Assembly (NCBI GenBank): GCA_947497455.1
Contig: CANMGU010000001.1
Location: 806,001 to 870,000, forward strand
DNA: 64,000 nt
Source: an uncultured Sphingomonadaceae bacterium
Lineage (GTDB): Bacteria; Pseudomonadota; Alphaproteobacteria; Sphingomonadales; Sphingomonadaceae
Direction of reading: 5' to 3'
Made by a program: the position numbers and the translations under genes. The notes below the pieces were generated by a model that was given only the letters and a program-made list of their open reading frames with translations, was not told the origin of the DNA and made no database searches. Positions 43,184-51,524 of the stretch are shown here, in pieces (position 1 is the stretch's first letter; each line of letters begins with the position of its first letter).

Positions 43184-44890
43184 TCATGCTGCCCTGATCA
43201 ACTGTCCAGGCCTTGCCCCGGTAGACTGGTCAAATCTTCGGATCACCTCTCCAGAAACAATCGTTGCATCATAGCCGGTTGCCCGTTGATGCAGACGTTG
43301 CCCACCCGCAGGCAGATCCTGAACGATTTCCGGCAGATGCAGTTTCAGGCCTTGGAGATTGATGACATTGATATCGGCTTTGGCGCCGGGCTTCAACAAA
43401 CCACGGTTCGGCAGCCCGACCGCTTTGGCGGCCTTGTGGGACAGCATGTGGACTGCTTCAGAAAGATCAAATCTCAAATCTCCGGGATTCTGCACAAACT
43501 GGGTCAGCAAGAATGTCGAGTAGCTGGCATCGCATATCGCGCCATAATGGGCGCCGCCATCGCCTAAACCGGGAATGCAATGCGGATGGCTGAGCATTTC
43601 GTGAGCGCTATCGAGTGTGGCATCCTCATAATTGCCCAGAGCGGCCAGGAACAGTCCTTTGCCTTCGGTTTCCAAAAGCCGGTCATAGGCTATCTCCTGC
43701 GGAGAACAACCTTTTGCCTTGGCCTGTCCCGCCATGCTCTTTTCCTTTGGTGGAGCATAATCTGGCGGATCATCAAGAGGAAAGAGCCAATTCCAATCGC
43801 GGGCCAGTTCATTGAACGGATGACCCTTTTCAAAATCCTCGGTGATCAGCGCTTCGCGTAGCTCTGGATCGCGCATAGCTGCAACCTGCTCTTCAACAGA
43901 CAGGTGGGCAATTTTGGACCAGCTTGGGCAAAGGACAAAGGGATGTACGGTCAATTCGAGGCCTGCGATCAAACCGATCGGGCGCGGCATGATCTGTGCT
44001 GTGGCCTTGCCACCATTGGCATTGGTTTGATCAATCATATCGAGCACCTTGCGCCAGCGCGGTGGTCCGTCATTTCCCGAAGCCAGGGTAAAGGTGGCGG
44101 GCCGTCCGCTCGCCTCGACCACACGCTCGATGACTTTATATTCCTTATCCCAGCCGACAAAGGCGTCGAGCACGACCTGAAACGTGCCGGATCCCGCGTC
44201 GGCCATCCCGCTACATATGGCTTCCAGTTCCTGCACATCCGCTTCGAATGTCGGAATGCTGCCACCATCTGCGGTTTTGTGAATAGACAATCGCGAAGTC
44301 GCAAAACCCAGCGCACCTGCCTCTATGGCTTCCTTGGAAAGCTTGCGCATCAGCGCTAGATCATTGGCATTGGCCGGTTCTCGCGAAGCGCCACGCTCAC
44401 CCATGGCATAAACCCGAAGCGGGGAGTGGGGCAGGTAGGCTGCTACATCAATATCGCGTTTGCCTTTCGCCACCGTGTCCAGATATTCAGGGAATGTTTC
44501 CCAGTTCCACGGCAGGCCATCGGCCATAACAACCCCGGGTATATCCTCGACGCCTTCCATGACATTGATCAGCAGATCATGATCGTCCTTGCGGCACGGT
44601 GCGAACCCGACACCGCAATTGCCCATTACCGCCGTGGTTACGCCATGTGAGGATGAGGGGCTTAATTCTTCCGCCCAAATGCACTGGCCGTCATAATGGG
44701 TATGCACATCGATAAAGCCCGGCGTCACTATCCGGTCTGTCGCATCAATTTCCTCGCGACCTTTGCCGGTCACCTCACCAATGGCGGTAATTTTGCCATT
44801 TGAAACGGCAATATCGCCTTCCATCAACGCACCGCCGCTCCCATCGGCGATAGTGCCGCCCCGGATTACCAGATCATGTTCCAAGTTCAT
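43184..44890 (-). CDS. N-acyl-D-amino-acid deacylase family amidohydrolase
   Basis: 568-residue amidohydrolase of the D-aminoacylase group, which removes acyl groups from N-acyl-D-amino acids in the cytoplasm. Metal-binding VDVHTHYDGQ (here FIDVHTHYDGQ) is near residue 65, GALGFATSRLSIH in the middle and GDGGAHYG near 460. The second half carries the composite beta-sandwich part KPGAKADINVINLQ. No signal peptide. It begins 3 bases after the MAPEG gene (TAAGAGATG), so the two are coupled. Other members act on unrelated cyclic amides, so the substrate is not certain; the M19 dipeptidases nearby make D-residues plausible. Confidence 0.85.
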   Translation of the reverse strand: MNLEHDLVIRGGTIADGSGGALMEGDIAVSNGKITAIGEVTGKGREEIDATDRIVTPGFIDVHTHYDGQCIWAEELSPSSSHGVTTAVMGNCGVGFAPCRKDDHDLLINVMEGVEDIPGVVMADGLPWNWETFPEYLDTVAKGKRDIDVAAYLPHSPLRVYAMGERGASREPANANDLALMRKLSKEAIEAGALGFATSRLSIHKTADGGSIPTFEADVQELEAICSGMADAGSGTFQVVLDAFVGWDKEYKVIERVVEASGRPATFTLASGNDGPPRWRKVLDMIDQTNANGGKATAQIMPRPIGLIAGLELTVHPFVLCPSWSKIAHLSVEEQVAAMRDPELREALITEDFEKGHPFNELARDWNWLFPLDDPPDYAPPKEKSMAGQAKAKGCSPQEIAYDRLLETEGKGLFLAALGNYEDATLDSAHEMLSHPHCIPGLGDGGAHYGAICDASYSTFLLTQFVQNPGDLRFDLSEAVHMLSHKAAKAVGLPNRGLLKPGAKADINVINLQGLKLHLPEIVQDLPAGGQRLHQRATGYDATIVSGEVIRRFDQSTGARPGQLIRAA

Positions 44891-44893
44891 CTC

Positions 44894-45292
44894 TTATCCT
44901 CTGATTGCTCGTACTAAGCCGCCAATCAGCGAACCCAGGACAAATATATAAATGGGCGGCATGCTGAGATAAATCCACAGCAACCGCTTTTCCGGAGCCT
45001 TATGATAACCCAAAGCATAGCCCACACGCATGAATGGCCAGATCAGACCAATGGCGGCGGCCCAAACCGGATCGACTATGTAAGCGAACAGCCATAGTCC
45101 CGGCAAGAATAACACAAGATGTTCAAGCGTATTGTGATGGGCGCGGACATAGCGTTCATATTCCGGTGGCCCGCTATGGGATGGTGCCTCCACCTTGAAC
45201 CTGCCGCGCGCCAGGCCAGCCATTAGCAAGGTGAAATAATAGGCCAGCAAAGCCAGCGCACTGACGATAACAACATAGACGTAATAATCCAT
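44894..45292 (-). CDS. MAPEG-family membrane protein
   Basis: 132-residue protein with four membrane helices of the MAPEG family (glutathione and eicosanoid metabolism in eukaryotes, mostly unknown in bacteria). The hallmark segment ERYVRAHHNTLEHLVLFLPG contains the conserved Arg-x-x-x-Asn-x-x-Glu. GGGAAG lies 10 bases before ATG 45292; an upstream GTG at 45310 is possible. First gene of a two-gene operon with the amidohydrolase. Its role in that pathway is not evident. Confidence 0.83.
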   Translation of the reverse strand: MDYYVYVVIVSALALLAYYFTLLMAGLARGRFKVEAPSHSGPPEYERYVRAHHNTLEHLVLFLPGLWLFAYIVDPVWAAAIGLIWPFMRVGYALGYHKAPEKRLLWIYLSMPPIYIFVLGSLIGGLVRAIRG

Positions 45293-45626
45293 CGTAACTT
45301 GACTTCCCACGCTTTGTTTGCCTGATCATAGACTTTGCGATCCGCATAACCATACTGCATTTGGATAAGGCTTCGCGGAATTCCCGACCCGTTCGAGATC
45401 ACGCATTATTGGGGGCATTGCAGGGAAGGGGGGTGATCTGGGCGCAGGTGAACCGCTGTTTGGGGTCAGAATTCCTGCAAAGCGGATGCAAATCTGGTTT
45501 GCAATGTGGTCGAAAAACGAACTTTTCAAATATGGCTATTCCGATCTCATCAAATGTCAGCCATCGACCATCTTGCTTTTCAAGTATGGGCTGTCATACG
45601 AACCAATCATCAAAGGAGTTATGGGC
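45293..45626. other. Divergent gap between MAPEG and second M19 gene
   Basis: 334 bases that must contain promoters both ways. The shared TACAATAACGA motif is absent. AAAGGAG at the right end serves the dipeptidase. Nothing else is recognised. Confidence 0.35.
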
Positions 45627-46904
45627 ATGTTTCGATTTGGGTTCGGTGTTGCTATTTCGGCGCTTTTGGCAAGTACGTCGGCTATCGCAGGAACGCATGC
45701 GGACATAGATGCCAAGGAACAAACGCATATTTCCAACGAAGTTAAGGATTTTCACAATAGCATTGCGGTACTTGATTCTCATCTCGATACACCACGGCTC
45801 TTTCACACAGATGATTATGACTTCAAAGAGCGCGGAAGCTGGAAAGATAATCGTACGCACGTTGATTTGCAGCGGATGAACGAAGGCGGCCTCGATGGCG
45901 GTTTTTGGGTTATCTATACGGCGCAGGGCGCTTTGGACAGCGCGGGTTATCAGTCTGCACGAAGCAGTGCTCTTTTGCGTCAGACAGCCATTCGTGAATT
46001 TGCCGCCAAATATCACTCCGAAGTTGCTCTCGCATTTAGCGCGGACGATGCTGACCGAATTCTGTCTGAGGGCAGAAAGGTTGTTTTCCAAAGTATGGAG
46101 AATGCATATCCTTTGGGTGCAGACCTGACCTTGCTGAAGCATTTTTATAAGAGCGGCTTGCGCATGATTGGCCCGGTACATTTTGCCTCCAATCAGTTTG
46201 CGGACAGTGCAACGGATAAAGAGCAACCCTTTGACGGGTTGAGCCCGCTGGGTGAAGAACTGATCCGTGAAGCAAATCGTCTGGGTCTTATCGTCGATGG
46301 TAGCCATTCCAGCGACGAAGCAACACGGGATATGATTGATCTTTCCAAAACGCCTATCATTCTTTCGCATACCGGCGCCAATGCGATTTATGATCATCCA
46401 CGCAATATTCCAGACCAGCTGCTGAAAGAATTGGCAGCAAGTGGCGGTGTTATTCAGATGAATATATTTGCCTCATACCTTGAAAAACTGGAGCCATCCC
46501 CAGAGCGCATTGCTGCACAGAAAGACTTGGAATCCCGCTGGATTGCGCAATTTGGATCGGTCGAAGCTGTTCCAACAGATGTCGCTCAGGCCGCTCAAGT
46601 GCAATTGAATGCACGTCATCCGGCTCCTCGCTCAAGCTATGAAAAATTTCTTGAACATACTTTCCATGTTCTCAAGCTCATCGGCCCAAATCATGTTGGA
46701 ATCAGCGGTGATTGGGATGGTGGCGGTGGCGTTAATGGTTTGATCGATGTCTCTATGTTGCAAAGAATCACAAATGACCTCCTGAAAGCAGGATATTCCA
46801 AAACGGATGTGGAGAATATCTGGGGCGGCAATATGATGCGACTGTTACGCGCCGCGGAAGCTGCAAAAACGGCAGATGTCCGCTCGCCAAATATCCTGAA
46901 CTAG
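45627..46904 (+). CDS. M19 membrane-dipeptidase-family protein, secreted
   Basis: 425 residues with a cleavable signal (FGFGVAISALLASTSAIAG). All expected M19 metal positions can be found: LDSHLDTP (His-x-Asp), FQSMENAYPL (bridging Glu), VDGSHSSDEA and ILSHTGANA (two His), and GISGDWDGGG (catalytic Asp). It is thus the intact counterpart of the altered paralogue at 38548-39861. The start at 45627 puts AAAGGAG eight bases upstream; ATG 45621 would be too close. It should cleave dipeptides in the periplasm, including ones with D-residues. Confidence 0.88.
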   Translation: MFRFGFGVAISALLASTSAIAGTHADIDAKEQTHISNEVKDFHNSIAVLDSHLDTPRLFHTDDYDFKERGSWKDNRTHVDLQRMNEGGLDGGFWVIYTAQGALDSAGYQSARSSALLRQTAIREFAAKYHSEVALAFSADDADRILSEGRKVVFQSMENAYPLGADLTLLKHFYKSGLRMIGPVHFASNQFADSATDKEQPFDGLSPLGEELIREANRLGLIVDGSHSSDEATRDMIDLSKTPIILSHTGANAIYDHPRNIPDQLLKELAASGGVIQMNIFASYLEKLEPSPERIAAQKDLESRWIAQFGSVEAVPTDVAQAAQVQLNARHPAPRSSYEKFLEHTFHVLKLIGPNHVGISGDWDGGGGVNGLIDVSMLQRITNDLLKAGYSKTDVENIWGGNMMRLLRAAEAAKTADVRSPNILN

Positions 46905-47053
46905 CTTTGCCTGGGGGCAGCTGTCCGATAGGATCACTCTTCGGTTTCTCCGGCCGATGCTGATAGGCTAGGATGGTTTGCTTTTGGCATTTCTCTCGCC
47001 TGCCTACCTGTCTGATGTTATTATTTCGGCAAAGAAGGAGCTTGATAAATCTC

Positions 47054-47809
47054 ATGAGAGAAAACCAGAAACATCGACCTCTTGAACAATTTACTATCGG
47101 CATTCTCGGTGGTTGTTCAAATGTCGCGACTGGAGAGTATTATAAATTGATCAATTCAGCTGCAAATCAGAAGCTTGGCGGTTGGGATATTGCTGAGACG
47201 CTGATCGTCGGGATGAATTTTGGAAATATTGAAGCTTTTGTTCGTACAGAAGATTGGGATGGTCTGACCGGCTATATGAACGACAGGGTGCGGCGATTGG
47301 TGGCTGGTGGCGCTGATATACTATTGTGTGTTTCAAACACGCTGCATCGCTATCTTGAGCCAATTGCGGCTAGCCACAAGATTGACATGATTCATATCGC
47401 CGATCCCACAGGCAATGCCATTCGCGAACAGGAACTAAAGCGGATTGCGCTGTTTGGAACTCGGCCTGTTATGGAAATGAACTATATCAAAGACCGTTAC
47501 CGTGACCGTTTTGGCCTAGAGATTGTAATTCCTAATCCGCAAGAATGTGAAGATATTGACCGGATCATATTTGACGAGTTGGTGAAGTCTGAAGTTCACG
47601 AGTCGTCTCGCCAACGATATCTGGAGATTGCTGACCGTCTTGTAATAGATAAAGGAGTTGAGGGGGTTATCCTTGGTTGTACAGAAATCTTCTTATTGTT
47701 GCGGCAACAAGATCGGGTAAATCTTCCGATGTTCAATACCGCCCAACTGCACTGTGATGCCGCGGTAGACCGTGCCCTTGAAAAGAGCCACTTGGCCTCT
47801 GTCGAATGA
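47054..47809 (+). CDS. Aspartate/glutamate racemase-family protein, Ser/Cys variant
   Basis: 251-residue protein of the PLP-independent Asp/Glu/hydantoin racemase fold. GILGGCSNVATGEYY is the N-terminal signature and GVILGCTEIFLLL holds the second catalytic Cys. The first catalytic position, normally Cys in CNT, is Ser here (LLCVSNTLHRY). Racemases with one non-Cys residue are known (E. coli YgeA uses Thr and Cys) and can be directional or specific for L-substrates. It follows a D-amino-acid-related set, so converting Asp or Glu enantiomers is plausible. AGGAG lies 13 bases before the ATG, a long spacing. Confidence 0.8.
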   Translation: MRENQKHRPLEQFTIGILGGCSNVATGEYYKLINSAANQKLGGWDIAETLIVGMNFGNIEAFVRTEDWDGLTGYMNDRVRRLVAGGADILLCVSNTLHRYLEPIAASHKIDMIHIADPTGNAIREQELKRIALFGTRPVMEMNYIKDRYRDRFGLEIVIPNPQECEDIDRIIFDELVKSEVHESSRQRYLEIADRLVIDKGVEGVILGCTEIFLLLRQQDRVNLPMFNTAQLHCDAAVDRALEKSHLASVE

Positions 47810-47942
47810 TGGAAACAATATTGAGGAATATATATCCATCAACTGCAGATATTTACCTCCGCTTTGGACGCAGAAAGTAGCCGTCAGGAACTATCAAAAA
47901 CCTTTTGAAACTTGGTCTTTCAAGCGATTCAATCAAACAGTA

Positions 47943-47981
47943 TTGACATTAAATCGATATATATCGATATATATCGATATG
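47943..47981 (+). promoter_or_regulatory. padR promoter with 10-bp tandem operator repeats
   Basis: TTGACA (47943-47948) is followed by three head-to-tail units of ATATCGATAT (47951-47980, the first with AA for AT). Each unit is one helical turn and contains the palindrome ATCGAT. The last unit runs into the ATG of the PadR gene, so the transcript may be leaderless. Confidence 0.65.
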
Positions 47982-48287
47982 CGAAAAACCAGAGCACCTT
48001 CTAAGGCAGCCAAGTTAGCTTTGATCTCTCTGCTTGATGCGCCTCAGGGAATGTATGGTTATGAAATTATGCAATCAGCCGGGATAAAGCCCGGCACACT
48101 TTATCCGATGCTGGCTAGGCTGGAAGATCAGAATATCCTTGTTTCTCATTGGCAAGAAGCAAGCGTTGCGGGCCGACCGCCAAGACATATTTATAAGCTT
48201 TCAGAAACAGGGCGTGTTTTAGCGAAGAGTCTGATTGACAACTCTCATTTAGCATCCACCCCCGAACTAAAATTGAAGCCCATATGA
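47979..48287 (+). CDS. PadR-family transcriptional regulator
   Basis: 102-residue winged-helix regulator. The family pattern is seen in LISLLDAPQGMYGYEIMQSA, KPGTLYPMLARLEDQNIL and GRPPRHIYKLSETGR. The start MRKTRAPSK is at the edge of the ATCGAT repeats and has no ribosome binding site; the longer frame to 47772 would read through the promoter. It overlaps the next gene by 4 bases. PadR proteins usually repress their own operon and a neighbouring membrane protein gene, as here. Confidence 0.87.
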   Translation: MRKTRAPSKAAKLALISLLDAPQGMYGYEIMQSAGIKPGTLYPMLARLEDQNILVSHWQEASVAGRPPRHIYKLSETGRVLAKSLIDNSHLASTPELKLKPI

Positions 48288-49399
48288 TGCGCCACCAACT
48301 GATGCGTTTGATAGACTTTCTGACGCCGGAACATCGGAAAAAATGGGCGCAGGCAATGCGTGCTGAAATTTATGCCCTCGACAATGAAAGAGACGCCTTA
48401 ACATTCGCGCTGGGTTGTTTGATCGGCTGCTTTCGCTTTCATCTGGAAATCAAAATCACACCTGGAAAGACATGGGGTAATATTATGAAAGATAGATTCA
48501 CTGTTTTGACATTTTTCTCAGGCTTGATGGCATGTCTAATAGGATTGATTTATCTTTTTGTTTCTGGCGCTCCGCAGACAATGATCCTCATTAATGGTGC
48601 GGCCTTGCTCATCGGCCTTTTGCTGGCAATTGCCGTTAAACTTTCCGTACGGATAACAGATAGTATTGTTACCCTGTTCGCGATCATTGGTTCTTTGAGC
48701 CTGTTTGCCACCGCTACTGTTGGCTACGCTATTGAAGACGCAAGAAGATGGCTGCTGTTGGGACCTTTTTTCATTCAAACTAGCCTCATTCTTCTGCCAC
48801 TAATCGCTCTAAGCTTTGCGAGAATTCAAAGTTTCTGGACCATGTTGGCGGTCATTACAGCCGGTTTCGCAATGGCTGTTCAACCGGATCGCGCAATGGC
48901 AGCCATGCTGTTTGCAGCGGTTGCCGTTATTTGCTGGATGCGACCAAGCAGGTGGGCTTTTACCGCTTCCACTTTTTGTGCAATTGCTTTTTTGGCAACA
49001 TTGTTTCTCCCCGACCGTTTGCCTGCTGTTCCGTTCGTTGATCATATTCTTTGGACAGCCTTTGATGTAAATATAATGGTCGGGTTATCGCTCTGGATTG
49101 GCTGCGCGGCATTATTATGCCCGATTTTTTTGCTTCCAAGGAACGAACGAACGGTTATTCACCTAACGTTCGTAACCTGCTGGTTCGCACTCATTGCAGC
49201 GGCGGCAATGGGTGCATATCCGACGCCAATCGTTGGATATGGAGCCAGCGCAATTATTGGATATTTCTTGAGTCTGATTTTCGTGCAACCGGCAGCAGGA
49301 ATGCGCTCAGCTAGGGATAGTGGCACTACAAGATTGTCCGATACCGACAGCGGTGGCTTGCCACTTCGAATGGACCATCCTTCCTTCGCCTTGTCATGA
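48284..49399 (+). CDS. PadR-linked multi-pass membrane protein
   Basis: 371 residues, no named family recognised. A soluble N-terminus (LTPEHRKKWAQAMRAEIYAL, then DALTFALGCLIGCFR) resembles the helical prefix found in membrane proteins encoded after small regulators. About nine hydrophobic helices follow (from TFFSGLMACLIGLIYLFVSG to GYGASAIIGYFLSLIFV). The last 40 residues are polar. The start overlaps the PadR stop (ATGA), so it is probably the target operon partner. Function unknown. Confidence 0.7.
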   Translation: MMRHQLMRLIDFLTPEHRKKWAQAMRAEIYALDNERDALTFALGCLIGCFRFHLEIKITPGKTWGNIMKDRFTVLTFFSGLMACLIGLIYLFVSGAPQTMILINGAALLIGLLLAIAVKLSVRITDSIVTLFAIIGSLSLFATATVGYAIEDARRWLLLGPFFIQTSLILLPLIALSFARIQSFWTMLAVITAGFAMAVQPDRAMAAMLFAAVAVICWMRPSRWAFTASTFCAIAFLATLFLPDRLPAVPFVDHILWTAFDVNIMVGLSLWIGCAALLCPIFLLPRNERTVIHLTFVTCWFALIAAAAMGAYPTPIVGYGASAIIGYFLSLIFVQPAAGMRSARDSGTTRLSDTDSGGLPLRMDHPSFALS

Positions 49400-49622
49400 T
49401 ATCGGCATGCTGTGCCACAGAAGATGTCAAGAGAGACCGCTTTTCTAAAAAACTTTTGGTATCCCACTAATCCGCGTTCGGGAGGTTGCCGCAGCATTGC
49501 TAGTGTCAGCATTTGGCGCATATTGGCTTTGTGGAAGTTACTTTTGTTCTGAAAACCGAAGCCTGGGCAAATATGTGCCCATATAAACCCAGCAGCCACA
49601 GCAAAAGAAATTCCACCCATGG

Positions 49623-49683
49623 GGCTTTCCTTTATACGAATCTCGTATATAGAGGTTATACGAATGTCGTATAAAGGAAAGCC
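49623..49683 (+). promoter_or_regulatory. Tandem MarR-type operators over the doxX start
   Basis: Two dyads, TATACGA-ATC-TCGTATA (49633-49649) and TTATACGA-ATG-TCGTATAA (49656-49674), lie side by side. The second one's centre is the ATG of the DoxX gene. The whole block is framed by a perfect 17-bp inverted repeat, GGCTTTCCTTTATACGA (49623-49639)/TCGTATAAAGGAAAGCC (49667-49683). The likely ligand is the MarR protein encoded at 50083-50523. Confidence 0.75.
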
Positions 49684-50086
49684 GATTAGATTATTCTTCC
49701 CCTTCGCGCCAGCAATGCTGATCGCTGGCCGCATTGGCCTCGCATCGCTTTTCATACTGGGCGGGATCAACAAATTACTTAGCTATGGTTCGACACTCGA
49801 CAATATGCGCAATGTCGGTCTGGAGCCCGCTGGTGTTCTTTTGCCGCTTGTCATTGCACTTGAGATTGGCGCCGGCAGTCTCGTTGCAATTGGGCGCTGG
49901 ATGGCGCCGCTTGCTGCACTAGGCTTGGCCGGTTTTACGCTGGCAACCAATCTGGCATTCCACGATTTCTGGACCATGGAGGGGGAGCGTGCTGCCTTTG
50001 AGCTTTCTCTCTTCTTTAAGAATATTTCTATCGCTGGCGCTCTTATATTTCTCGCCGGCGCGTTATCGAAAGAAGTTTCGGAATGA
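49664..50086 (+). CDS. DoxX-family membrane protein
   Basis: 140 residues with four membrane helices. The DoxX pattern is seen in IAGRIGLASLFILGGINKLL and LPLVIALEIGAGSLVAIGRW, plus NLAFHDFW. The start lies inside an operator with no ribosome binding site, so leaderless translation is possible; a later ATG at 49715 is the alternative. It overlaps the MarR gene by 4 bases. DoxX relatives are linked to oxidative or thiol stress and to electron transport, but this member has no known job. Confidence 0.8.
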   Translation: MSYKGKPIRLFFPFAPAMLIAGRIGLASLFILGGINKLLSYGSTLDNMRNVGLEPAGVLLPLVIALEIGAGSLVAIGRWMAPLAALGLAGFTLATNLAFHDFWTMEGERAAFELSLFFKNISIAGALIFLAGALSKEVSE

Positions 50087-50523
50087 GCAAACCAGAAGAA
50101 GACCTGCTTGCTGGTATAAGGGTGCTTCTGCGTATCTTCACAGTCGATGAAACGCGGTTCCCGCCTGCGGAAGGGCGGATCAAATATAATGCGATAGACT
50201 TTCAAGCACTCCATTTTATTGCGGAAAATAGCGATTGCAGTGGTGCTGCACTGGCCAGTTTTCTGGGTGTACCGGCAACAACGGCCCAATCGGTTATCGA
50301 GCGATTGATACATCGTGGCTATGTTGCTCGTGGTTCCGGCACTGGGCGTGCAATTGCGCTTTCGTTGTCGAAAGAAGGGCAGGGCATCTGTGCTGCAATC
50401 CGACGTCAGGACATTTCCAACTGTGGCACGATGCTCAATGCGCTGCCGGAAAATGAGCGTTCTGATTTCGCAGCAAAGATACATATCATTGCGCAAGCGC
50501 TTGAATCGGTAGAAACCAAATGA
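50083..50523 (+). CDS. MarR-family transcriptional regulator
   Basis: 146 residues. The winged helix shows SGAALASFLGVPATTAQSVI and ERLIHRGYVARGSGTGRAIA (wing). Two Cys (positions near 55 and 115) could sense oxidants, though no known OhrR arrangement is visible. Overlaps both neighbours by 4 bases (DoxX before, thioesterase after), making a tight three-gene operon. Tandem TATACGA/TCGTATA dyads at the operon start are its probable operators. Confidence 0.85.
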   Translation: MSKPEEDLLAGIRVLLRIFTVDETRFPPAEGRIKYNAIDFQALHFIAENSDCSGAALASFLGVPATTAQSVIERLIHRGYVARGSGTGRAIALSLSKEGQGICAAIRRQDISNCGTMLNALPENERSDFAAKIHIIAQALESVETK

Positions 50524-51308
50524 GCGCAACAGAGATATTGAACCAGCTTATCCCGAAAAAGCGTGAAGAAGGTCTTGATTGGGCATTGCGGGTTGATCGG
50601 AACCTCTGCCTTGGTCCGCCCCAATTCAAACATATGAGCGGCGGGGCTTGCACAGCAGCGATGATCAGTGCGATGGAACAGGAAATCGGGAAGCCAGTCA
50701 TCCAGGCTGCGACACAGTTTCTTTTTTCGCCAAAAGCAGAAGAAATAGCCTCCATCACTGTGGACGTTAGTAGGACAGGTCGATCAATTTGTCAGGCTCA
50801 GGCTAGCTTGTCAGTGGGCTCTGAAACGACTGCGACGCTGTCAGCTACGCTTGGGGCAAAAAAAGATATCGGTTCATTCGCCTGGACCAAGTACGAAAAT
50901 GCTGAAATCCCTGACAATTGCCCGCGCATTCCATTCGTTCGGGAAGATCCAGGCGACTTGCATTCGCATCTCGACATGCGGCTGGCCGAAACACCCGGTA
51001 GCGGAGGCATGCGCTTCTGGGTGAAGACACCTGATAACTTCCTCGAAAAAGCATCGGCCTTTCTGGCTCTGATCGCAGATTATCTTCCAGAAGCGATACA
51101 TTTTAATATAGGACAAAGCGCCGGTGCTGTTAGTCTTGATAACTCCGTTCGCATTGTCAGGCATGAGGCAACAGACTGGTTATTGTGTCACACGCAATTG
51201 CTGAGTATCTCGGACGGTATTTTCCACGGGCACATGGATCTTTTCGCCGACAATGGCAGCCTTCTTGCGACTGCCTCCCAATCCGGAGTTGTTCGTTTGT
51301 CGGCTTAG
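50520..51308 (+). CDS. Acyl-CoA thioesterase-family protein (double hotdog)
   Basis: 262 residues resembling the thioesterase-like superfamily (TesB-type double hotdog). QFKHMSGGACTAAMISAMEQ is the N-terminal hotdog helix region, HLDMRLAETPGSG lies in the middle, and the second hotdog ends ISDGIFHGHMDLFADNGSLL. It should hydrolyse acyl-CoA thioesters in the cytoplasm; chain length unknown. Last gene of the DoxX-MarR-thioesterase operon, overlapping MarR by 4 bases. Confidence 0.78.
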   Translation: MSATEILNQLIPKKREEGLDWALRVDRNLCLGPPQFKHMSGGACTAAMISAMEQEIGKPVIQAATQFLFSPKAEEIASITVDVSRTGRSICQAQASLSVGSETTATLSATLGAKKDIGSFAWTKYENAEIPDNCPRIPFVREDPGDLHSHLDMRLAETPGSGGMRFWVKTPDNFLEKASAFLALIADYLPEAIHFNIGQSAGAVSLDNSVRIVRHEATDWLLCHTQLLSISDGIFHGHMDLFADNGSLLATASQSGVVRLSA

Positions 51309-51341
51309 ACCCTTTGTGTATTCAGCAATGCGGGTTTCTTG

Positions 51342-51368
51342 TGTCCGCTATGGGCGCAAAAGCGGACG
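51342..51368. repeat. REP-like palindrome copy 1
   Basis: TGTCCGCTATGGGCGCAAAA followed by GCGGACG. The arms GTCCGCT (51343-51349) and AGCGGAC (51361-51367) pair perfectly. The same element recurs four times at 57.9-59.6 kb. Confidence 0.65.
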
Positions 51369-51524
51369 TTAGCGTTATAACATCATACTCGACCAGCGGT
51401 TCAGTTTATGGCCTGATCTCCCAGGGAAAGGTTGGTTCGTCAACGAACCTGAATAAAATTTCTATCGAGCATTGTAACCTTGAGGCCGGATCCGGCGAAA
51501 CTTAGGTATCTTGGGAGATGCCAA

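Noticed and set aside
43136..43567. 143-codon plus-strand frame opposite the deacylase gene
   Set aside because: Shadow of the amidohydrolase; no ribosome binding site or family.
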